From Chimonanthus salicifolius (lineage: Eukaryota > Streptophyta > Magnoliopsida > Laurales > Calycanthaceae), in contig CM023536.1 in assembly GCA_013350335.1 (NCBI GenBank), positions 11,056,207 to 11,120,206 on the forward strand: a DNA stretch of 64,000 nucleotides, read 5' to 3'. Shown here piece after piece: positions 57,031 to 64,000 of the stretch (position 1 is its first letter; every line of letters starts with the position of its first letter). The position numbers and the translations under genes are program-made. The notes beneath the pieces were generated by a model. It was not told where the DNA came from, did not search any database, and was given only the letters and a program-made list of their open reading frames with translations.

Positions 57031-58765
57031 AAGCTATCATCCACCACCACCTGAGAAAAAAGAGTCTTTTCTCCTAGTCAACGACATTGAACGTGAGTCA
57101 CGTGAAACAGGTGAAATCGTTACATTGATCATCCAGGAACCAGACTCAGTAGCCGTACCGGCCCCACTAGAGGTAACCTCAATTCTAGATGAGTTCCAAG
57201 ACTTGATGTCAGATGAGCTTACACATGGCTTGCCTCCGACTCGGGACATCCAGCATCATATAGATCTTGTCCCTGGAGCCAGTTTGCCACACCTGCCCCA
57301 CTACAGGATGAGCCCTAAGGAGTTTGATATCTTAAAAGGCCAAGTGGAGGACTTATTGCACAAGGGAGTGATTCGCACCAGCATGAGCCCATGTGCTGTT
57401 CCAGCATTGTTGACACCCAAGAAGGACGGAAGTTGGCGAATGTGGATTGACAGTGGTGACATCAACAAAATCACTGTCAAGTACCCGTACCCTATTCCTC
57501 GCTTAGATGATATGCTAGATATGCTTGAAGGAGCCAAAGTTTTCTCCAAACTGGATCTCAGAAGCAAGTATCATCAAATCCGTATCCGGCCCGGGGATGA
57601 ATGGAAGACTGCCTTCAAGACCAAAGAAGGACTTTATGAATGGATGGTGATGCCGTTTGGACTCTCCAACGCACCAAGCACATTCATGCGGCTGATAAAC
57701 CAAGTATTGAAGCCTTTCATTAGGAAGTTTGTCATTGTATACTTCGACGATATTCTCATCTACAACTGTTCAAAGGAGGATCACTTGCAGCATCTACGCG
57801 AAGTATTCCAGGTACTCAAGGACAATAGTTTATATGTTCATAAAAAGAAGTGTACTTTTCTTGCAGATAAGCTTGTCTTCCTGGGATACGTTGTTGGATC
57901 CTCTGGAATACAAGTCGATGAAGAGAAGGTCCGTGCTATCAGTGAGTGGCCCACTCCACGAACGGTTAGTGATGTTAGGAGTTTCCATGGCCTTGCTACC
58001 TTCTATCAATGGTTTGTGAAGAATTTCAGCAGTGTTGCCGCTCCTCTCACTGAATGCCTAAAGAAGAAACAATTCACATGGACCGAAGCTACTGAAAAGA
58101 GTTTCAACTTGATTAAGGAGAAACTCACCACTGCTCCTGTCTTAGCCTTGCCAAGCTTTGACAAGTTGTTCAAAGTCGATTGTGATGCCTCTGGAGTTGG
58201 CATTGGAGCAGTTTTATTTCAAGAAGGCAGGCCTGTGACTTATTTCAGTGAAAAGCTAAGCGATGCACAAAAGAAATGGTCTACCTATGAGCAAGAGATG
58301 TATGCGGTAGTTCAAGCTTTGAAGCATTGGAGACACTATTTGATACAACGAGAGTTCATCCTTTACACAGATCATCAGGCTCTCAAGTATCTAAATGGTT
58401 CAACAACTCCAAACCACAACCATGCCAGATGGATCGCTCTCATTCAAGGGTTCGCCTTTGCGCTTAAACATAAAGCTGGACAACAAAATAAAGTTGCTGA
58501 TGCTTTAAGTCGGAAAACAGCTCTACTCAATATCGCACAAGGTGAGATAGTTGGTTTTGATTTTCTTAAAGACTTATATGTAGATGATGAAGATTTTGTA
58601 AATGAGTGGAAGCGTCTCCATGAAAAAAACCTTATAAAGGGGAATTTCAGCTCCATGACGGGTTCCTCTTTAAAGGTATTCAGCTATGTATCCCACGCAG
58701 TTCACTTCGAGAACACCTCATACGGGAATTGCATGGAGGTGGCCTTGGAGGTCTACTGGTAAATC
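57031..58765 (+). pseudogene. gypsy reverse transcriptase and RNase H
   Basis: This long open frame (no ATG needed in a polyprotein) reads [17 protein letters not shown], then [40 protein letters not shown], the [16 protein letters not shown] box, [28 protein letters not shown] (57740-57763) and FLGYVV. RNase H follows: [47 protein letters not shown] and [10 protein letters not shown] at about 58490-58516. The YFDD and RNase H acidic residues are present, but usual DSRAINKIT reads DSGDINKIT. After ADALSRK the sequence reaches the start of the integrase zinc finger ([16 protein letters not shown] in another frame) and is then joined directly to the integrase C-terminal region. Confidence 0.9.
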
Positions 58766-59195
58766 ACATTTTGAAGTTGTCATGGGAAGGTCTCCAACTC
58801 ATCCGATAGACCTTGTAAAGCTGCCCAAAGTGCCCGGTGCTAGTCAAGCAGCAGATAATATGGTTACTCGCATGGCGCAGATTCATGAAGAGGTAAAACA
58901 ACATTTAGAGAGTGCCAATGTGAAATACAATAAAGCTGCAGATAAGAGTCGACGATTGAAAGTCTACAAAGAAAGTGATATGGTCATAGTGCATATACGC
59001 AAAGAAAGGGTTCCTACAGGTACTTATAGCAAGTTGAATCTAAAGAAGATTGGACCCTTCAAAGTTCTTCGCAAGATCAACGATAATGCCTATGTGATCG
59101 ATCTTCCAGACAGTTATGGCATATAAAAAACCTTCAATGTTCAAGACTTGTTTGAATATCATCCTCCGGTGTCCGCTTCAATGGTTATAGACTTG
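58766..59195 (+). pseudogene. gypsy integrase C-terminal remnant
   Basis: From about 58766 the frame gives KSHFEVVMGRSPTHPIDLVK, the GPY/F-side of integrase, then IHEEVKQHLESANVKYNKAA, VIVHIRKERVPTGTYSKLNL, KKIGPFKVLRKINDNAYVI, DLPDSYGI and stop at 59124. The HHCC finger and the DDE catalytic core that should separate this from RNase H are absent, so a deletion of roughly a kilobase occurred near 58760. Confidence 0.85.
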
Positions 59196-59224
59196 AGGAC
59201 GAGTCCTTTTCAACCGGAAAAGAC

Positions 59225-60120
59225 TGATGCAACACGTGTGTGTCCACACGTGACACACACAGCTATGTAAACAAAAGGGGCATGGCAGCCCTTTCTTTTT
59301 GTTTCCTACTTTCCCTTTTCTTCCCCTTCTTTCCCTTCTTCTTCGCAGCAGCTGTTCCAAACAAACTAGCACCACACCGACGATGCCAAAATCGACGGGC
59401 ACGGCTACGAATCAGGAACTTCCTTTCCTTGTTTTCTTCTTTCTTTCCTTATGTATTTTCTTTCCTATTTTTCAGTGCTTAGATTCTATATAAATACCTC
59501 CCCTTTGGGGCTTTGTAAGGACACGAATTTGATTAATGAAATAGATTTGGTTTCATTTCAAGATTTGTTCTTGGATTGTTTACTTTGATTTTCTTCACGG
59601 GTTCTTGCCGTCGCCGGAGTTTGACGGTCCCTTGGATTATCTGTCTTTCTCTACTGTTAACAAGAAGATTGACCTGCCGGACGAGAAGCGCCCAGCCAAT
59701 GCTTGGCTTCTCCATTTCCCGTCCGTCTGTGCTTCAGATCTTGAAGTCATACTGCTGTTTGGTCTTCCCAAACAGTCATCCTTATTCCAGGTTACTGTTC
59801 ACTGTCATCATCTTCTCTCCAATCAGTCAGGCTAGCAATAACCCTATCTCCATCTCCTATTATGTCCTCTACTTCCACTGATACTGTCCTACAACACCAC
59901 CGAACCAACCAGATCCTTCTATTTTCCCCCTTCAGTTCAGTCTCTTATTTCCATCGTCAACACAACCTAAACACCCACCATCGTTGTGTCAGTCCAGCCC
60001 ATCCTTCAACCCTTTTTTTTCCACATTTCCTTCTTATTTAAATCCCCTACTAGGACCAACCTTAATCTTCAGACCAGATCACCTGGTCATAATTATTTAA
60101 ACTTGATCCCCGCTGCATCA
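59225..60120 (+). mobile_element. 3' LTR of the gypsy element
   Basis: 896 bp, TGATGCAACACG to CGCTGCATCA, preceded by a purine-rich GGAAAAGAC. Its TATA (TCTATATAAATAC) is at the same place as in the 5' LTR. Followed by the CAGGC target duplication. Confidence 0.95.
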
Positions 60121-60125
60121 CAGGC

Positions 60126-61109
60126 CCTCTGTATATCACCGAGTGACAAACCACACCTCTATGCTCAGCTTGTTTTTCTACTCACGATGCACCTCCGTGT
60201 CCATGTGAATTCAAACCACCAAGAACCCAACCAGTTGTATAAATGTATGCTATACAGTCAGTCTCTTCATAGAGTGATACACGTCCCTTTACACCAGCAC
60301 GATTTGTAGTAGCTACTCATGACCTTGAGGCTGCCCGATATGCAGCAGTCCCTTCTCTGCAACCTTTGCAAACACACAAAGGTGTTGTCTCTGTATTATC
60401 TCCAGACTGCAACCTTTCCTACTTGGTTGAACAGGGATGTGTTTCACAGGTTTGTTGTACAGCTGGCGATGACTCCCTCTCCACAACGCTGCCCCAAGAT
60501 AGGATACATCTTCCAAGCTCTCTGCAAAACCCTTCGATGTTTTGCTTCCAGTTTGAACACTGCAGTCCCATTATCTCACTACTCCAACTGAAAGGCTTAG
60601 CCAGTTCTCACCAGCTGGCTGTATTGCTCAACTCTTTTTCTCGTTGTTGTCCTCTGAACGCCAATCTGATTACTGGTTGCACCGATTAGATCAGATATGT
60701 CCACCTGTTTGTTCCTCTGTGTATAGTTCTGAAAATCTGTAAGAATCGAACTCCAGCTTATTCCCAAAGAACACCTTTATAGTCTCAGTTCTTCCTCCTC
60801 TGTACCCATTGCAAGACACAACCAATCTGCTGAATGGATCTCCCTTTGCCGAGACTAAACTGCACCCTCCATACAGGTGAACTGATCTAGTTGCTTGCTC
60901 TTTAAATCTTGATGCTTGTCATGGAGTTTCTGTGCTTGGAGATCTGTTCTCTATCTCACAGAGAACTCAAGCTCCACCTGCATCCGAGATCTTATCTCAA
61001 ATCTTCTATCTGCCCCTCGACCTGTCCTCCAGACAACATCAGATCTGCAACTGTTTGTCTTTCCCGGTGCTGTATTCCGTTCACCCTTTAATCCCTGATC
61101 TCAACCTCA
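60126..61109 (-). mobile_element. copia-type leader/spacer (minus strand)
   Basis: It lies between the PBS-like GTGGTATCAG (61110-61119) and the gypsy insertion. On the minus strand 'GATCAGGGATTAAAGGG.GAACGGAATACAG' resembles the leader at 43700. It shows no pol coding, so the copia-type element lacked pol before the gypsy insertion, or lost it. Left of the gypsy, 54378-54543 continues the same element to the polypurine tract. Confidence 0.5.
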
Positions 61110-61645
61110 GTTTCTGATACCACTGAGGTTTCCCAACTGTCAGGTAGGGAACTGAGAAGTAGTAGGGACTACAACTCACCATTTAACATCATCTTCATGC
61201 ATGAGAGTTGATTTACTATACTCTGCATCTTATTCAGATGCTCTGCAATTGAAGTGCCTTCATTGTATTTCAGATTCACCAGCTTTCTGATTAAAAATGC
61301 CTTGTTGCCTGCAGTCTTTCTCGCATACAATCCTCCCAATTTCTTATAGAGAGATTGCGTCGTCGTTCAGTGGACATGAGATGAAACACACTGTCATCCA
61401 TCCACTATCGAATAAACTCGAGACATTTACAATCAAGAGATATCCATTCATCATTGGACAATTCGTTCTTCAGTTTCGCCTTCCCCTTCTCATCGGAAGA
61501 CTCTGGCTCTGGCATCTTCTATCTCCCTTCTATTGGTTTGTAGATCTATGCAGTACAATAGGTCTTCCATCTTTGCCTTCCAAATTAAATAATTTGGACC
61601 ATTGAGGCTAATTATGCGGGGTGTGTTGATCTCCTTCTCCTCCAA
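61110..61645 (-). pseudogene. copia-type gag fragment
   Basis: The minus strand reads IISLNGPNYLIWKAKMEDLL, a classic copia gag start, then CIDLQ. After frame changes it continues KKLGGLYARKTAGNKAFLIR, KLVNLKYNEGTSIAEHLNKM, QSIVNQLSCMKMML and LLLLSSLPDSWETSVVS. The order and content match plant copia gag (UBN2-type) up to VVS; there it stops abruptly at GTGGTATCAG. At least one stop (GEL-stop-SL) and frameshifts are present. Confidence 0.85.
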
Positions 61646-61719
61646 CAACCCGAAGCCTCTCACTGTGCTGGTTTCTTTCTCTCTTGAATACACCTCTCTT
61701 TTTCACGATGTGTGTTCCA

Positions 61720-62098
61720 CCATTAGATGCAACAGCTTATATTTATACACATAGGCACCGTCCCACTGAATTAGAATTATATTTCAATCCAACCACACCA
61801 ATCGTTGGCTGCCATTTACACTCTGTCAAATAGCAGTTTCCTTTCAGCCAGTCCTCTTTCCAATTCTATTTAGAATAGAATCTTGAATAGAATCTTGCCT
61901 ATCTGTTACACGAGTATCGCATAGATAAGCAATAGTCACTCTCCACTTGAATTAGAAAGACTCCATTCGGCTAAGCCCATTATTATCTCAACTTCTAATT
62001 AATTCCATGCTGATTAGATTTGGCCTTCTTGCCAATTATTCAGCCTGGGTCTCATCTCAATTACATTCCCACGAGTGAATTTGAGACATATCCCAACA
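61720..62098 (-). mobile_element. copia-type 5' LTR, truncated (minus strand)
   Basis: On the minus strand it starts TGTTGGGATATGTCTCAAAT at 62098 and has a TATA box (TATAAATATAAG, about 61733-61744). It then runs into the gag sequence with no primer-binding site or leader between, so the junction is rearranged. It is diverged from the LTR at 53561 and might belong to a different copy. Confidence 0.55.
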
Positions 62099-62605
62099 TT
62101 TTTTGGTGGTTAAGCGTATTTTTAAATGGCACAATAATTTAGAAATTAAAAATAATTTTATTCACCATAGTTTGGTGGCAATAAAAATTGGTTTTGATTT
62201 ATTAGATTAGGATAAATTTTGTTGAAAGTTATATTGAGCTATTATTATTTTTAATAAAATGATGTTTAATTGGTTCCAAATCATTAATGGCTATAAATCA
62301 TTTTGCTTTTGGCTTTAATAAATTTTAAATTTGAAAGAAAAATGGCTAGTCTTGTGGTACCTAGTTCTTATTTCAAATCTGTGTATATTAGATTTTTGAA
62401 ATCCATATGTGAATAAACGAGTCAAATAGTCCCACAGGCCCAAGGAATCTATCCAAGCCCTTGCAAAATTTAGATCCAACTCAATCCGTACGTAAAATAG
62501 CCCATCTATTTAAGAAATGAATAGGCTGAAATACACGTGTAGATGATCGGATCCGGGTACATTTATAGCTCTATTTCATTTCTATTTTATTATCCTACAT
62601 TTTTT
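62099..62605. other. Unassigned intron sequence
   Basis: AT-rich, no element termini or coding frame recognised. Confidence 0.4.
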
Positions 62606-62745
62606 TTATTTACGTGTGGAAAACTCAGACACAGTCCTACTAAAATTCCACGGTGAGCTCACTAGCCTAGGACATATCAAGATTAGGTCATTGGGATTCG
62701 AACTCGCAACCTCCCGCTTCTTGAGTCGGGAGGCAAATAATTTTT
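62606..62745 (-). mobile_element. tRNA-derived SINE (minus strand)
   Basis: The minus strand has 'CTCCCGACTCAAGAAGCGGGAGG' followed by a B box AGTTCGAATCCC (62693-62704), then 'AATGACCTAATC' and 'TTTTCCACACGTAAAT', with a T-run on the plus strand at 62601-62608 as its tail. Same broad family as 17305 and 38998. Confidence 0.7.
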
Positions 62746-62870
62746 AGGACCAGACTATAATGCATAAATAATTAATTTGTGGATTCTCATACTCGATTGT
62801 TTTTTTTTTTTTTCTACTTAATTTTTTTGTTGTGAACTAATATATGGATGATTATGCTTCATTTTTGCAG

Positions 62871-63017
62871 AAATAGGGAAGGTGAGAAAATGGCTAACCA
62901 AGGTGAGAAAATGGCTAACACTGGTTTATCTTCTTCCGTGCATTTTGTGTATGAAGTTATTGAACCCTCTCCTACAAGGTATCAACCTTCTCCTGCAAGC
63001 TATCATTCCAATAGAAG
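62871..63017 (+). CDS. Tentative exon 4 of the ankyrin gene
   Basis: A strong acceptor (TTCATTTTTGCAG) and a donor (GAAG|GTTAGT) bound 147 bases, open in the phase left by exon 3. That phase gives IGKVRKWLTKVRKWLTLVYL, but the phase-2 frame (REGEKMANQGEKMANTGLSS, then HFVYEVIEPSPTRYQPSPAS) looks more like the disordered linker in exon 3. An unseen exon could change the phase. A 20-base duplication (GGTGAGAAAATGGCTAACCA-like) opens the exon. No family match, so this is a splice-signal prediction. Confidence 0.4.
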
Positions 63018-63078
63018 GTTAGTCTCTCTCTCATCAAATCGATACTTTATTAAGGGTTTGTAGTGTTGGGCATGGTTC

Positions 63079-63148
<70 letters not shown>

Positions 63149-63833
63149 TCAAATATTGGAATTTCCTTATATGTAAATGTTTGGATTGGCATTAGATCAT
63201 TTCTTTTGTGCTTGAATTTAGATAACCCATTGGGTTCCGAAAGGAAGGGAATTATAGTTACTTATGAGGGAAAAAGTGGGGTCTCTTTCCTCTTTCCACC
63301 TCCATTTTTGTTTCCCCTGAGTAGGAGATGAATGCACCCCTCAGCTTTCACTCCTTTCATCAACTCACGATTTCAAGTCGGATTTAAATTTTGAGTTTTT
63401 AACATTGAACTAATGATAAAAAAGATTTTAATTTACATTATTATATATTTATAAAAAAATTATATTTAAATTCTTAATCCTCTTCTATAAAAATGAATAT
63501 AAATATTATAAGAACAGCTATTAATTTAAAATTCTTCTTTAAAATTAGAAATTTTGTGATTTTTATGTAAATTTCGTATTTGAGGCATTAAATAATATGA
63601 GTTTTTTTATGAAATTTTGACAGTGGGTAGTAAATTTAAATATCTTTCCATCGAATCCAAGGTTGATTAAATCCAACTTACATAACTCAAGCTATAGTCA
63701 TTTCGTAGACAGGTTCAAAACGAGTGTGAACCCTAGTGCAAATTCACCAAAACCTATTTGGGTTCAAACCAACTCTAAGTTTGGACACTAGTTAGGGTTG
63801 TTTCTACTTTCTAAAGCCTATTTAAAGGCTTTC
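63018..63833. other. Intron or intergenic DNA with an (AT)n run
   Basis: A (TA)n run of nearly 60 bases lies at 63084-63141. The rest is AT-rich without recognisable features. Confidence 0.5.
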
Positions 63834-64000
63834 TGTTGTGCAAATTTTAAATTTATAACTCGCAAGTGCACGAACCATTTAGATAGTATAGTGATTAAGT
63901 GCGAGGTCGAACCCATCGAAACTTAGGAAAGTATATCCATGAAAATACACCATTGAATTAAATATGTTAAGAACTTTGAGAAGTATGGAGAAAAATCATA
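63834..64000. mobile_element. Start of a second copy of the 1470-bp LTR family
   Basis: TGTTGTGCAAATTTTAAATT and 'ATAACTCGCAAGTGCACGAA' match the left end of the solo LTR at 51576 (TGTTATGCAAATTTTAAATT, 'ATAACTCGTAAGCGCACGAA'), then 'GAGGTCGAACCCA'. Cut off by the window end. Confidence 0.75.

Larger units (their letters stand above)
54544..60120 (+). mobile_element. Ty3/gypsy retrotransposon with two LTRs, non-autonomous
   Basis: A complete element by structure: LTRs at 54544-55429 and 59225-60120, an exact 5-bp duplication CAGGC (54539-54543 and 60121-60125), a primer-binding site, gag, pol remnants and a final NSRTS-like tail (DLRTSPFQPEK). The RT/RNase H sequence and the PBS suggest a chromovirus-type plant gypsy lineage (CRM/Reina-like), not resolved further. 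The interior is only 3795 bp because the integrase core is missing. It is inserted into a copia-type element inside the ankyrin intron. Confidence 0.95.
48915..62870 (+). other. Intron 3 of the ankyrin gene (about 14 kb, nested TEs)
   Basis: It runs from a GTGAGT donor to a TTTTTGCAG acceptor at 62870. It is filled by a LINE with two solo LTRs, a copia-type element and a gypsy element. This intron assignment depends on exon 4 being real. Confidence 0.5.

Noticed and set aside
57031..58765. Integrated plant pararetrovirus
   Set aside because: The RT/RNase H lies between two LTRs with a target duplication, a Met-tRNA site and gypsy-type gag and integrase tail; no movement-protein region was seen.
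60319..61117. Several open frames on the plus strand right of the gypsy element
   Set aside because: They are antisense to the copia-type leader and gag, which give the coherent reading on the minus strand.
61112..61125. A true primer-binding site next to a right-hand LTR at 61120
   Set aside because: The sequence right of it is clearly gag (PDSWETSVVS), not LTR; kept instead as a chimeric junction finding.

Overview
This window is plant nuclear DNA, almost certainly from an angiosperm and probably a dicot with a large, repeat-rich genome. It is AT-rich with very low gene density. The genes that can be recognised are plant ones: a sulfated-peptide (PSY-type) precursor, an ankyrin protein of the ACD6/ITN1 type and a SAM50/OMP85 outer-membrane protein. 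A piece of mitochondrial nad4 with part of its group II intron is embedded in the sequence. I saw no bacterial operon, CRISPR array, rRNA gene or intact tRNA gene. No host gene is complete here, and there is one 100-base assembly gap (28507-28606).

Layout. 1-626: end of a Ty3/gypsy element and its 3' LTR. 1594-3480: minus-strand LINE remains carrying a SINE and a tiny second LINE tail. 3503-6620: copy A of a ~3 kb TGTCACG-type repeat with an internal 20/40-bp minisatellite. 7084-10935: head-to-head LINE fragments; the plus one is split by a 1416-bp hAT-like element. 11305-12062: mitochondrial nad4 insertion. 13235-13890: inverted pair of LINE 3' ends. 16089-16616: first exon of SAM50 (minus). 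17305-17475: SINE with a long target-site duplication. 17745-23912: copy B of the TGTCACG repeat, inverted relative to A and split by a 3050-bp LTR-like element. 24455-24900: 223-bp tandem duplication. 26288-27668: minus LINE end with RNase H. 27670-28506: short LTR-like element and a second partial copy of the 3-kb LTR. 28934-29085: PSY-type exon. 31760-37575: ~2.7 kb tandem duplication whose second unit holds a 1098-bp hAT-like element. 38650-41620: three copies of a short hAT-like MITE family rich in CGGGTT, plus SINEs. 39988-63017: exons of one ankyrin gene separated by TE-filled introns.

The ankyrin gene is the main host gene. Exon 1 (39988-40525), exon 2 (48051-48218) and exon 3 (48747-48914) join in phase into a reading frame typical of plant ankyrin/PGG proteins. 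A fourth, less certain exon lies at 62871-63017, beyond a 14-kb intron. That intron contains a minus-strand L1-type LINE interrupted by two separate solo LTRs (869 and 1470 bp, each with a 5-bp duplication), and a copia-type element interrupted by a Ty3/gypsy element with two LTRs and an exact CAGGC duplication. The gypsy copy is dead: it has stops in gag, a changed protease motif and no integrase core.

I found no convincing new biological system. The points most worth a second look are the TE-inflated ankyrin gene, the copia gag joined to a leader at a primer-binding-site-like sequence, the unedited nad4 insertion, the compact hAT MITE family, and the minisatellite shared by the two inverted 3-kb repeats. 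All boundaries were read by eye; where termini and target duplications were found they are given, otherwise coordinates are approximate.
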